In this document: positions 34,285 through 43,153 of the stretch, in pieces
Layout: each line of letters begins with the position of its first letter
Numbering within the stretch: the first letter of the stretch is position 1
Assembly (NCBI RefSeq): GCF_000163295.1
Contig: NZ_GG700527.1
Span: 1,072,911-1,136,910 of the forward strand
Direction: 5' to 3'
Length of the DNA stretch: 64,000 bases
Source: Anaerococcus vaginalis ATCC 51170
Lineage (GTDB): Bacteria > Bacillota > Clostridia > Tissierellales > Peptoniphilaceae
Position numbers and translations under genes: made by a program
Notes under the pieces: model-generated
What the model was told of the DNA's origin: nothing
The model's input: only the letters and a program-made list of their open reading frames with translations
Databases searched by the model: none

Positions 34285-35106
34285 ATGAAGCTTAGTGTAA
34301 ACATTATCTCTGATACAAGTGGATACGCTACAGAAAAAATTGTAAAAGTATCTCTTAGTCAATTTAATGTTGAATCAATTACAAATATATATCCAGATGT
34401 AAGAGATATAGATTCTCTTAAAGATATATTAAATTTTATAATTGAAACTTGCGATAATTTCATTATCTATCACTCATTTCAAGATTCAAGGATGAACGTT
34501 TATATCAATGATTTTTGTGAGCTAAATAATATTACTTATGTTGATATAACCGGCTATTCCATAAGGACTATTTCTAAAAAACTTGATTTAGAACCAAAAT
34601 ATGCTTTTTCTGAAGAGTCCCTTTATGAAACTGACCGATTTAAAACATTAAATTCATTAGATTTTGCAATCAAATATGACGATGGCAAAGATTTTAGGTC
34701 ACTTAAAGCTTGTGATATAGCAATAATTGGAGTATCTCGTTCTTCTAAAACTCCATTATCAATTTATATGGCAAGTAAAGGCTATAAAGTTTGTAATATT
34801 CCTATACTTTTAAATACTAGCCTGCCCGATGAACTTTTTGAAATTGATAGCAAGAAAATTTTCGGTCTAACTATCGATAAAAACATTTTAAAGTCTTTTA
34901 GGGAAGAAAGACTTAAAAGTTTGGGTTTATCTGGAAAAAGTCAATATTCAGATATAAGAGCCATTCAAAAAGAATTGGACTATGCCAAAGAGATTATGGA
35001 AGATTTAGATTGTGTCATGATTGATGTTACATATAAATCTATAGAAGAAACGTCTGATATAATAATTAATCATATTAACAGTAGGAAAGGGGAAAAAAAT
35101 GACTGA
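34285..35106 (+). CDS. ppsR: PPDK regulatory kinase/phosphorylase
   Basis: 273-residue DUF299 (PpsR/PDRP) protein. Its P-loop IIGVSRSSKTPLS and the N-terminal ISDTSGYATEK are signatures. It reversibly phosphorylates a threonine next to the catalytic histidine of pyruvate,phosphate dikinase using ADP, and reverses this by phosphorolysis. It overlaps ppdK by 8 nt, its direct substrate, so the assignment as the PPDK and not the PEP-synthase regulator is well founded. Confidence 0.93.
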   Translation: MKLSVNIISDTSGYATEKIVKVSLSQFNVESITNIYPDVRDIDSLKDILNFIIETCDNFIIYHSFQDSRMNVYINDFCELNNITYVDITGYSIRTISKKLDLEPKYAFSEESLYETDRFKTLNSLDFAIKYDDGKDFRSLKACDIAIIGVSRSSKTPLSIYMASKGYKVCNIPILLNTSLPDELFEIDSKKIFGLTIDKNILKSFREERLKSLGLSGKSQYSDIRAIQKELDYAKEIMEDLDCVMIDVTYKSIEETSDIIINHINSRKGEKND

Positions 35107-37729
35107 AAAATATGTTTACAATTTTAACGAAGGAGACAAGGACATGCGCTCTTTGCTCGGTGGTAAAGGCGCAAATCTAGCAGAAATGACAAATATGGGA
35201 ATCAATGTCCCATACGGTTTTACGGTTACAACAGAAGCATGTGCAAGATTTTACAAAGAAGATAAAAAAATTTGGGAAGATCTTAAAAAAGAAATAACAA
35301 ATCACATCAAAGATTTAGAAGAACATAATGGAAAAACATTTGGTTCAACAGAAGATCCTCTCCTTGTATCTGTAAGAAGTGGTGCTCCAATTTCTATGCC
35401 AGGTATGATGGATACAATTTTAAATCTTGGTTTAAATGATGATGCTGTTATAGGTCTTAGCAAAAAAACAAACAACGAAAGATTCGCTTACGATTCTTAC
35501 AGAAGATTTATTCAAATGTTTGCTGATGTAGCAATGGGAATCAATAAAAATAATTTTGAAAAGGTTCTTAGTGCTAAAAAGGATGAAAAGGGCGTAACAG
35601 AAGATACTGAGCTTGATGCTAACGACTTAAAAGATGTTGTAGAAAAATATAAAAAAGTTTATAAAGATATTGAAGGAGAAGATTTCCCACAAGAACCAAG
35701 AGAACAATTAGACAAAGCTATTACTGCTGTATTTGCGTCTTGGAATAATGAACGTGCAATTTTATATAGAAGATTAAATGATATAGATGATTCTATGGGA
35801 ACTGCTGTAAATGTTCAATCAATGGTATTTGGAAATATGGGAGAAACTTCTGGAACAGGTGTAGCTTTCTCAAGAAACCCTGCAACCGGTGAGAATAAAT
35901 TATTTGGTGAATATTTAATGAACGCTCAAGGCGAAGACGTTGTAGCTGGAGTTAGAACACCAAAAGAAATTGCAACATTAAAGGATTCATTACCAGAAGT
36001 TTTTAATCAATTCCATGATACTGCAGAAAAACTTGAACAACATTACAAAGATATGCAAGATATGGAATTTACAATCCAAGAAGGACAATTATTCCTACTT
36101 CAAACAAGAAATGGTAAAAGAACTGCTCATGCTGCAGTAAAAGTTGCAGTTGATATGGTTCATGAAGGACTTCTTAATGAAAAAGAAGCTGTTTTAAGAA
36201 TTGATCCTAAAGATCTTGATGGTTTACTCCATCCTACACTTTCTCAAAAATCTATAAAAGAAAATGAACCTGTTGCTAAAGGTCTTGCAGCAAGTCCAGG
36301 AGCTGCTGTAGGTTACATTGCATTTACTGCAAAAGAAGCTAAAAAAAGAGCTGCAAAAGGAATAGATGTAATCTTAGTTCGTGAAGAAACTTCTCCAGAA
36401 GATCTTGAAGGAATGGTTTCAGCAGTTGGAATCCTTACAGCAAGAGGCGGTATGACAAGCCACGCTGCTGTAGTTGCTAGAGGAATGGGAAAATGTTGTG
36501 TATCTGGTGCTCATGAAATATATGTAAATGAAGATGAAAGATTCGTAAGAATTGATGGCAAAAAATATTCAGACCAAGACGTACTTTCAATAGATGGTTC
36601 TACTGGAAATATTTACGTTGGAGCTCTTGAAACTGAAAATCCAAAACTTGAAGGTACATTTGGAGAATTTATGAGCTGGGTTGACAAATATCGTGATATG
36701 AAAGTAAGAACTAATGCAGATACACCTCACGATGCTAAACAAGCTTTAGAATTTGGTGCTGAAGGAATTGGTTTATGTAGAACTGAACACATGTTCTTTA
36801 AGGCTGATAGAATTTTCCAAGTTAGAAAAATGATTTTAGCTCACAATTTCGAAACAAGAAAAGAAGCTTTAGATAAAATTCTTCCAATGCAAGAAGATGA
36901 TTTCTATCAAATTTATTCTCTAATGGGCGAAAGACCTGTTACTGTAAGACTTCTTGATCCACCTCTTCACGAATTTTTACCAAGAGGACAAGAAGAAATT
37001 AGAACTCTTGCTGAAGATTTAAATATGGAAATATCTGAAGTTAAAAAGAGAATCCTAGATCTTGAAGAAGTAAACCCAATGCTTGGATTTAGAGGACTAA
37101 GACTTGGTGTAAGATATCCAGAAATTTCAAAAATGCAAGCTCGTGCTATAATTCAAGCTGCAATGCATTGTCATGAAGATGGAATTAATGTTGTTCCAGA
37201 AATAATGATTCCACTTTCATCTGATGTTAAAGAACTTGCTTATGTAAAAGCTCAAGTAAAAGAAGAAATTGAAAAAGTATTTGAAGAAAAAGGAAAGAAA
37301 ATTGACTACTTATTAGGAACAATGATTGAAATTCCTAGAGCTGCTATAACAGCTGATCAAATTGGAGAAATTACTGACTTCTTCTCATTTGGTACAAACG
37401 ACTTAACACAAATGACTTTTGGTCTTTCAAGAGATGACGCTGGTAAATTCTTGGATCTTTACTTAGACAAAGATATTTTCGCAAAAGATCCATTCCAAGT
37501 TCTAGACCAAAAAGGTGTTGGTTTCTTAGTTGAAACTGCTGTTGAACGTGGTAAAAAAGCAAATCCAAATCTTCACTTAGGAATTTGCGGAGAACACGGT
37601 GGAGAACCTACTACTGTTAAATATTTATATAATGTAGGACTTGATTATGTATCATGTTCTCCATTTAGAGTTCCAATTGCAAAACTTGCAGCAGCTCAAG
37701 AAGCAATTGAACATCCAAGAAATAAATAA
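35099..37729 (+). CDS. ppdK: Pyruvate, phosphate dikinase
   Basis: 876-residue enzyme interconverting pyruvate, ATP and Pi with PEP, AMP and PPi; important for glycolysis or gluconeogenesis in anaerobes. An N-terminal ATP-grasp region (LLGGKGANLAEM, SVRSGAPISMPGMMDT) leads to the swivelling domain with GGMTSHAAVVARGMG. His455 is the phosphohistidine and Thr453 the PpsR target. A C-terminal PEP/pyruvate barrel has GLCRTEHMF and LGICGEHGG. Ends at a strong palindromic terminator. Confidence 0.97.
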   Translation: MTEKYVYNFNEGDKDMRSLLGGKGANLAEMTNMGINVPYGFTVTTEACARFYKEDKKIWEDLKKEITNHIKDLEEHNGKTFGSTEDPLLVSVRSGAPISMPGMMDTILNLGLNDDAVIGLSKKTNNERFAYDSYRRFIQMFADVAMGINKNNFEKVLSAKKDEKGVTEDTELDANDLKDVVEKYKKVYKDIEGEDFPQEPREQLDKAITAVFASWNNERAILYRRLNDIDDSMGTAVNVQSMVFGNMGETSGTGVAFSRNPATGENKLFGEYLMNAQGEDVVAGVRTPKEIATLKDSLPEVFNQFHDTAEKLEQHYKDMQDMEFTIQEGQLFLLQTRNGKRTAHAAVKVAVDMVHEGLLNEKEAVLRIDPKDLDGLLHPTLSQKSIKENEPVAKGLAASPGAAVGYIAFTAKEAKKRAAKGIDVILVREETSPEDLEGMVSAVGILTARGGMTSHAAVVARGMGKCCVSGAHEIYVNEDERFVRIDGKKYSDQDVLSIDGSTGNIYVGALETENPKLEGTFGEFMSWVDKYRDMKVRTNADTPHDAKQALEFGAEGIGLCRTEHMFFKADRIFQVRKMILAHNFETRKEALDKILPMQEDDFYQIYSLMGERPVTVRLLDPPLHEFLPRGQEEIRTLAEDLNMEISEVKKRILDLEEVNPMLGFRGLRLGVRYPEISKMQARAIIQAAMHCHEDGINVVPEIMIPLSSDVKELAYVKAQVKEEIEKVFEEKGKKIDYLLGTMIEIPRAAITADQIGEITDFFSFGTNDLTQMTFGLSRDDAGKFLDLYLDKDIFAKDPFQVLDQKGVGFLVETAVERGKKANPNLHLGICGEHGGEPTTVKYLYNVGLDYVSCSPFRVPIAKLAAAQEAIEHPRNK

Positions 37730-37743
37730 TTTAAAATTAATAC

Positions 37744-37777
37744 AAAAATACCAGAGTTTTAAAACTCTGGTATTTTT
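37744..37777. terminator. Palindromic terminator after ppdK, bidirectional
   Basis: Perfect 17-nt arms (from AAAAATACC to GGTATTTTT) between convergent ppdK and the thioredoxin lipoprotein gene. Confidence 0.9.
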
Positions 37778-37826
37778 GATTCATCAAGAAGGATAATATA
37801 AATCTAAATTCGAAAATTTTCATTTT

Positions 37827-38756
37827 CTACATTTTGTCTTTTATTATTTTTTCTATCATTTCTTTTACTTCTTTGTATTTATCTTCTTTGTCTATTGCTC
37901 CTACTATTGGATCTCCAACTATATTTCCTTCGCTATCTACAAGGATTGATGTCGGATATGACATTATTGTTTCTGTGTATTTTTCAAGTTCGCTACCTTT
38001 GTCGATAGTAATATTTTTGTATTTTGCTCCTTGTTTTTCTAGGATTTTTTTAGCTTCTTTTATTGTATCTTCCTCGCCTACTTTGGCTTCTGAATTTATT
38101 CCTATTACTTGTCCACCTATTTTTTCTATTTCATCGTTTAATTGTTGTAATTTTGGAAGCTCTCCTACGCATGGTGCACAACCGTTAAACCAGAAATTTA
38201 CTAATGTTAATTTTTTATCTTTGAATATGTCTTTTGTAACATCATTTCCATCAAAATCTTTTGAATTAAATGTTGGGAATTTTTTTAATTCTTTTGTTGA
38301 AACTGCTCCATCATCTTTTTTGTTTGATGCACTTTCGTTTCCTGCTTTTAATTTTGTTATTTCTTCTTCTAGTTTTGCAATTTCTTCTACGTCTTTTGTC
38401 AAAAGCTCATAGTCTTCTTTGGATAATTCATCTTTTGCTTTTTCTACTAAATCTTTTAAATATGCATCGTATCCTTTATCTTTATTATCTTCTGCGCTTG
38501 ACTTATCTGCTTTTGAAAATGCTACTTGCCATTGCTTATCGTGTGAAGCTAAGATGTCATTTTGTTTTTTCATCAATTCGTCAATTTTAGCTTTATTATC
38601 GTCCATCTTGTTTGAGTTATTTGAATTGCTTTCAACTTTTTCTACTGATGAAGGATTTGAGTTCATATTGTCTTTGTTTTCTTGTTTTGAACAAGCTGTT
38701 AATGCTAATACTAATGTTGCTGATAATGCTAATACTTTTACTTTTTTAAATTTCAT
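37827..38756 (-). CDS. TlpA-like thiol-disulfide lipoprotein
   Basis: 309 residues. Signal peptide with lipobox LTAC (Cys22), then a Ser/Asn/Lys linker and a charged helical region (55-140). The thioredoxin/TlpA domain (about 158-309) has active site Cys193-Ala-Pro-Cys196 in NFWFNGCAPCVGELP and a cis-Pro loop at SYPTSI. Predicted extracytoplasmic reductase or oxidase of protein thiols. It overlaps the polyferredoxin gene by 11 nt; electrons may come from that membrane protein. Confidence 0.9.
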   Translation of the reverse strand: MKFKKVKVLALSATLVLALTACSKQENKDNMNSNPSSVEKVESNSNNSNKMDDNKAKIDELMKKQNDILASHDKQWQVAFSKADKSSAEDNKDKGYDAYLKDLVEKAKDELSKEDYELLTKDVEEIAKLEEEITKLKAGNESASNKKDDGAVSTKELKKFPTFNSKDFDGNDVTKDIFKDKKLTLVNFWFNGCAPCVGELPKLQQLNDEIEKIGGQVIGINSEAKVGEEDTIKEAKKILEKQGAKYKNITIDKGSELEKYTETIMSYPTSILVDSEGNIVGDPIVGAIDKEDKYKEVKEMIEKIIKDKM

Positions 38757-39675
38757 TTTTTTCTCCTTTAATATCTTCTTTTAAATTTTCTTTTTTATTT
38801 TCATCTTTTTTCTTATCAAGTCCAAATTGATATTTTAGGGCACAGGTTGGACATGATGTGATACACATTCCACACCTTATACATTCGGTATGGTTTTGGT
38901 CTTTTCTAACGTCTACATCCATTTTACAGGCTTTTACACATTTTTTGCAGGATATGCACTTGTTGTTGTCAAAATTTATTTTGAATAGGGATATTTTATT
39001 AAATAGGGCATAAAATGCTCCCAATGGGCAAATCCATTTGCAAAATGGTCTAAAAAATATTATTGATAGGATTACTGTTATTATCAAAATTGTAAGTTTT
39101 AGATTAAATAATGAGCCTAAGCTTGCTCTTATTGATGTGTCTACTAAGGAAAGTGGTATTGCTCCTTCTAAGACTCCTGCTGGGCAAATATACTTACAAA
39201 AATATGGATTACCCATTCCCAATTCGTTTACTACAAGAACTGGCAAAATAATAACGGCAACTATGAGTATCAAATATTTTATGTATCTTAATGGTTTTAA
39301 TTTTTTTGTTGAAAATTTTTTGCATGGAATCTTGTGTAAAATTTCTTGGATAAAACCAAATGGACACAAAAATCCGCAAACTAATCTTCCTACCATTACT
39401 CCCACAAAAATCAAAAATCCGCTTATATAATAGGAAAATTTGAATTTTGATGAGCCAACTACTGCCTGATATGCTCCTATTGGACAAGCTCCTGTTGCTG
39501 CTGGGCAAGAATAGCAATTAAGTCCAGGAACGCAAATCTTTTTTATATTCCCCCTATAAATTACTCCTTTTAAAAAATTGGGAAGGTGAATATTTGTCAT
39601 AAGACTTGCTAAAATTTGGATTAGCCACCTAAATTTTGCTATAGTTTTTGATCTAATCTTATCCAATTCCAACAC
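38746..39675 (-). CDS. Membrane polyferredoxin (NapH/CcdA-like electron carrier) with two 4Fe-4S clusters
   Basis: About 309 residues. Several TM helices with three CxxxCP motifs (CGFLCPFG, CKYICPAG, CKWICPLG) typical of the FMN/quinol-linked NapH/NosR family. A cytoplasmic C-terminus carries CISCKKCVKAC and CIRCGMCITSC ferredoxin clusters, then a Lys/Glu tail. The start is uncertain: GTG at 39675 or TTG at 39672 or 39666, because GGAG lies just upstream. Predicted to move electrons across the membrane to the lipoprotein thioredoxin. Confidence 0.85.
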   Translation of the reverse strand: MLELDKIRSKTIAKFRWLIQILASLMTNIHLPNFLKGVIYRGNIKKICVPGLNCYSCPAATGACPIGAYQAVVGSSKFKFSYYISGFLIFVGVMVGRLVCGFLCPFGFIQEILHKIPCKKFSTKKLKPLRYIKYLILIVAVIILPVLVVNELGMGNPYFCKYICPAGVLEGAIPLSLVDTSIRASLGSLFNLKLTILIITVILSIIFFRPFCKWICPLGAFYALFNKISLFKINFDNNKCISCKKCVKACKMDVDVRKDQNHTECIRCGMCITSCPTCALKYQFGLDKKKDENKKENLKEDIKGEKNEI

Positions 39676-39814
39676 ACTCCAGACATAATTTTATCGCCTT
39701 GCTAAAAACCGTATCTACTTCTCCACGGAAGGCTCCATAAGAAATAAAACCTATTGCAAGGATCAAAAATCCTATTTGTATATTTTTCTTTTTTTTAATT
39801 TCTATATCAATCAC
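39659..39814 (-). CDS. CD1871A-family CXXC-type small membrane protein
   Basis: Short gene of up to 51 residues. One TM helix (IQIGFLILAIGFISYGAF) is followed by RGEVDTVFSKAIKLCLECVGIG, the CLEC motif and IG-end of the CD1871A family, known beside TlpA/4Fe-4S genes in clostridia. The frame is open from GTG at 39814, but that GTG lies inside AAAGAGGTGA. The codon at the normal spacing is ATA (39805). The stop overlaps the next gene's start, so it heads the redox operon. Confidence 0.75.
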   Translation of the reverse strand: MIDIEIKKKKNIQIGFLILAIGFISYGAFRGEVDTVFSKAIKLCLECVGIG

Positions 39815-39856
39815 CTCTTTACAAATTAATAATAACAGATTAGATATAAATTTTCT

Positions 39857-39873
39857 GTTAAGATTTTCTTAAC
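39857..39873. promoter_or_regulatory. Perfect dyad between redox operon and two-component system
   Basis: GTTAAGA (39857-39863), TTT, TCTTAAC (39867-39873): 7-bp arms, 3-bp spacer, midway between divergent starts at 39814 and 39919. Candidate operator. Confidence 0.5.
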
Positions 39874-39894
39874 ATATATTTTATTATGATTTGA

Positions 39895-39900
39895 TATAAT
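39895..39900 (+). promoter_or_regulatory. -10 box of the second two-component operon
   Basis: TATAAT preceded by TTGA (extended -10 TGATATAAT); AAAGGAGAG ribosome site follows before the ATG at 39919. No good -35, which would fit dependence on an activator. Confidence 0.6.
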
Positions 39901-39918
39901 ACTTATAAAGGAGAGAAC

Positions 39919-40593
39919 ATGAAAATATTAATAGTAGAAGATGAAAAAATATTAAATAACACAATAAATAAATCTTTAAAAGATGCAGGTTATGAAGTCG
40001 AATCCGCTTTTGACGGCTTTGATGCTATGGAAATGATAGAAATTGAATCTTATGATCTTATAGTTTTAGATTTAAATCTTCCAAATATGGATGGAATGGA
40101 AATTTTGAAAAATTTGAGAAAAGAAGATGTTGAAACAAAAGTTTTAATTCTATCTGCAAGAAGTCAAATCCAAGATAAGGTCGAAGGTCTTGATGCTGGA
40201 GCAAATGATTTTTTGCAAAAGCCATTTCACTTGGACGAATTAAAAGCAAGAGTTAGATCTCTTACTAGAAGAAACTTTATACAAAATAATACAGAGCTTT
40301 CTTTTGATAAGATAAAATTTGATAGTAAAAATAGGACGATTTTTATTGAAGACAAAGAATTAAAATTGACAAGAAAAGAATCTGGGATTTTGGAATACTT
40401 GCTTTTAAATCAAGGAAGACCAGTAAGCCAAGAAGAATTAATTGACCACGTTTGGGATTCTAGCGTTGATTTATTAAGCAATTCCATAAGAGTGCATATA
40501 TCTGCTCTTAGAAAAAAATTAAAACAAGAACTTGGCTATGATCCCATTGAAAATAGGATTGGAATAGGATATTTGTTGAGGAAAATAAAATGA
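39919..40593 (+). CDS. OmpR-family response regulator
   Basis: 224-residue regulator. Receiver: ILIVEDE, phospho-acceptor Asp51 in LIVLDLNLP, LSA switch region, KPF. Winged helix: LTRKESGILEYLL and the recognition-helix region SNSIRVHISALRKKL, ending with IGIGYLL. Divergent from the redox operon across a perfect dyad, so autoregulation or control of the redox genes is plausible. Confidence 0.93.
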   Translation: MKILIVEDEKILNNTINKSLKDAGYEVESAFDGFDAMEMIEIESYDLIVLDLNLPNMDGMEILKNLRKEDVETKVLILSARSQIQDKVEGLDAGANDFLQKPFHLDELKARVRSLTRRNFIQNNTELSFDKIKFDSKNRTIFIEDKELKLTRKESGILEYLLLNQGRPVSQEELIDHVWDSSVDLLSNSIRVHISALRKKLKQELGYDPIENRIGIGYLLRKIK

Positions 40594-41714
40594 AAAAAAT
40601 GTCATTAAGGCTTCGAATCGCCATTTTAACAAGTATTTTGATAGCTCTTACAAGTTTAACCATGAATTTTTTTATGAATAAAACCGCATATTTTTATATA
40701 GATTCTTTGGGTGGATATGTCGATAAAATGGAAAACAAAGAAGATTTGTATATAAACATTGACAAGGATAAAATTGGCGATTTTGATACAAATTTTTCAG
40801 ACCAAGTCACAATTACAAAAAATAATTTTTCAAAAAAATCTTGGATAATAACAAGTTTAGTTACAATTTTTGGCGGAATAATTTCATATTTTCTAAGTGG
40901 CAAATTTCTAGAACCCCTTGATAAATTCTCAAATCAAATTGAACAAATCCAGCTTAAAAATATAACCGATTACGAAGTAAAAGAAAATCCAATAAAAGAA
41001 TTTCAAAAACTAACCAAATCTTTTAACCAAATGCTAGAAAGATTAAACGAATCCTACAAAAACGAAAGAGAATTTACAGCAAGAGCAGCCCACGAGTTGA
41101 GAACTCCCCTTACCATAATAAATTCACAAATCGACCTATTCGAAGAAGAAAATATGGATGAGGATGAAATAAAAAATCTTGTAACAATGATAAAAAACGA
41201 ATCAGATAGACTTTCAAAACTTGTAACAAGCCTTTTAGATTTAAGCGAATTAAGATCAGTTACAAGAAACGAAAAAATTGAACTATCCTCTTTAATTGAA
41301 GAGGCAATTCAAGATTTATCATTTATATCCGACAAAAAAAATATAAACATAGAAAATCTTTGCCAAGAAATATATATAGAAGGAAGTGATTTACTAATCT
41401 ATAGAGTATTTTATAATTTGATAGAAAACGCAATAAAATACAACAATAATAATGGATTCGTAAAAATTTATTCCAAAAAAAATAAAGACTTTGCAGAAAT
41501 TTATGTAGAAGATAGTGGAATAGGAATAGCAAATAGCGAAAAAGAAAATATCTTCAAAGCCTTTTATAGAATAAAAGCAAACGAAGAAATAGGCTCAGGA
41601 CTAGGACTTTCTCTAGTAAAAGAAACAATAAAACTTCATAGAGGAAAAATTAAAGTTTTAGACAAAGAAAAAGGAAGCCTAATAAAAGTTTCCCTACCGA
41701 TTTCTAATTTATAA
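40590..41714 (+). CDS. Sensor histidine kinase
   Basis: 374 residues: TM1 (about 9-29), a short extracytoplasmic loop of about 55 residues, TM2 (about 84-103), HAMP, HisKA with His168 in ARAAHELRTPLT, HATPase with NLIENAIKY, EDSGIGI and GSGLGLSL. The ATG overlaps the regulator stop by 4 nt (ATGA); a second in-frame ATG is at 40599. The small sensor loop suggests membrane or intramembrane sensing. Partner of the preceding regulator. Confidence 0.93.
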   Translation: MKKMSLRLRIAILTSILIALTSLTMNFFMNKTAYFYIDSLGGYVDKMENKEDLYINIDKDKIGDFDTNFSDQVTITKNNFSKKSWIITSLVTIFGGIISYFLSGKFLEPLDKFSNQIEQIQLKNITDYEVKENPIKEFQKLTKSFNQMLERLNESYKNEREFTARAAHELRTPLTIINSQIDLFEEENMDEDEIKNLVTMIKNESDRLSKLVTSLLDLSELRSVTRNEKIELSSLIEEAIQDLSFISDKKNINIENLCQEIYIEGSDLLIYRVFYNLIENAIKYNNNNGFVKIYSKKNKDFAEIYVEDSGIGIANSEKENIFKAFYRIKANEEIGSGLGLSLVKETIKLHRGKIKVLDKEKGSLIKVSLPISNL

Positions 41715-41730
41715 AATAATTTTAAGCACA

Positions 41731-41758
41731 AAAAAACTAGGCGCAAAGCCTAGTTTTT
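41731..41758. terminator. Bidirectional terminator
   Basis: AAAAAACTAGGC, loop GCAAA, GCCTAGTTTTT between the kinase gene and the convergent symporter gene. Confidence 0.9.
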
Positions 41759-41761
41759 TAA

Positions 41762-43012
41762 TTAAATTTCTTCAGCATTTATAATTTCTTCATTGAAACC
41801 GTCTTTGTAGTCATCATTTTTAACTATATGTTTATTAAATATTTTATCTATACCAACTGAGATTGCTGTATCTCCTGATATATTTGCAGCGGTTCCAAAT
41901 GAATCTTGAGTTAGATATAGTGTAATTAACAATGATGCAAGCTCTCCTTCTGAAGGAATTCCTACAACTGGTAAAAATGGTAGGGCACTCATTACAGCTC
42001 CACCTGGTGCTCCAGGGGCTGCAACCATAGCTATTCCCAAAATTGCCATATATCTTAACATTAATAAATAAGAATGATCCATGCCATACATGGTTAAAAT
42101 TGTAAATGTGCAAGCTGTGATTGTAATCATTGAGCCTGGCATGTGAACTGTAGCTCCAAGAGGAATTACAAAATCTCTTATTCCCTTGCTAACACTATTT
42201 GACTTAGCACATTCTAAGTTTACAGGAATTGTAGCAACAGATGATTGTGTACCAACTGCTGTTAAATATCCTTTGATTTGGTTTTTGATTAAAACTAGAG
42301 GATTTTTCTTTGTATAAAGACCATTTATTATAAATAAAGCAGATATATATAATAAGTGAAGAGCAATTACACACAAGAATATTTTCCAGAAAATTGAAAG
42401 AACTGCAAATACAGAACCTGTAAATGCCATTTTTGAGAAATTACCAAAAATAAAAAATGGTAATAATGGAACAATTGCTGTTGATAAAACTTTTGTAATT
42501 ATCTCATTAAATTCTCCAATTAAACCGTAAGAATATTCTCCCTTACCATGTTTTCTTAACCAAGAAATTGAAATTCCCATCATAAAGGCAAAAATAATTG
42601 CTGATGTAACATCAAAAAATGGTGTGATAGGCACTTCAAAAAATGGATTAACTTCAATTTCACTTGAAGCTTGGATTTTAGCAACTTGATCTTGACTTAT
42701 AAAAGCTGGGAAAATATTTGAACTCATTAAATAAGATAATGAACCACCAACTATAGTTGATGTATAAGCAATAAGAACAGTTACAGCAAGTAACCTTCCA
42801 GCTCCTTCTCCAAGATCTGCTATTCCTTTAGTAACAAAAGCGATTATCATAAGTGGGATAACAAAGTTTAAAAATGCACCGAAAATTGATGAGAATGTAA
42901 CTGCAATTCTTACAAACCATTCAGGCAAATATAAACCAGCTAAAGTACCTAAGGCAATCGCTATCAATAATTTAGGTATTAAACCAAGTTTTTTCTTTTC
43001 AGATTTACTCAT
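41762..43012 (-). CDS. Dicarboxylate/amino acid:cation symporter (DAACS family)
   Basis: 416-residue glutamate-transporter-fold protein with eight TM helices and two re-entrant hairpins. TAVGTQSSVATIPVNLECAK corresponds to the serine-rich HP1 tip, LGATVHMPGS to TM7, and YLTQDSFGTAANISGD to TM8 with the substrate-binding Asp. Transports glutamate, aspartate, serine or C4-dicarboxylates with Na+ or H+; which one cannot be decided. Its leader holds an AGCTATAT-type hairpin (43036-43064). Confidence 0.9.
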   Translation of the reverse strand: MSKSEKKKLGLIPKLLIAIALGTLAGLYLPEWFVRIAVTFSSIFGAFLNFVIPLMIIAFVTKGIADLGEGAGRLLAVTVLIAYTSTIVGGSLSYLMSSNIFPAFISQDQVAKIQASSEIEVNPFFEVPITPFFDVTSAIIFAFMMGISISWLRKHGKGEYSYGLIGEFNEIITKVLSTAIVPLLPFFIFGNFSKMAFTGSVFAVLSIFWKIFLCVIALHLLYISALFIINGLYTKKNPLVLIKNQIKGYLTAVGTQSSVATIPVNLECAKSNSVSKGIRDFVIPLGATVHMPGSMITITACTFTILTMYGMDHSYLLMLRYMAILGIAMVAAPGAPGGAVMSALPFLPVVGIPSEGELASLLITLYLTQDSFGTAANISGDTAISVGIDKIFNKHIVKNDDYKDGFNEEIINAEEI

Positions 43013-43035
43013 AAAATTTAAACACTCCTTTTTTA

Positions 43036-43064
43036 GCTATATTTTTATGTAAAATATATAGCTC
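43036..43064 (-). other. Leader hairpin of the symporter mRNA
   Basis: AGCTATAT and ATATAGCT arms separated by 13 nt, ending about 24 nt before the ATG and outside the ribosome site. Possible mRNA stabiliser or regulator site. Confidence 0.4.
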
Positions 43065-43083
43065 GTAACGTGACTACCTATCC

Positions 43084-43112
43084 ATTATAGGACATAAAGA
43101 AAAAAAGTGCAA
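43084..43112 (-). promoter_or_regulatory. Symporter promoter embedded in trpS terminator
   Basis: TTGCAC (43112-43107), 17-nt spacer, TATAAT (43089-43084). The -35 is part of the 3' arm of the trpS terminator. Confidence 0.7.
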
Positions 43113-43130
43113 ATAAAATTGCACTTTTTT
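43101..43130 (-). terminator. Terminator of trpS
   Basis: AAAAAAGTGCAA (43101-43112), loop ATAAAA, TTGCACTTTTTT (43119-43130), with U-run on the minus strand. Confidence 0.85.
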
Positions 43131-43153
43131 TAACAAATTATTATCAATTTATC

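Noticed and set aside
37834-38590. Long plus-strand frames (up to 192 codons) opposite the thioredoxin lipoprotein.
   Set aside because: No ribosome site, Ser/Phe/Leu-rich shadow translation of a Lys/Glu/Asp-rich gene; the minus frame has signal peptide and CAPC.
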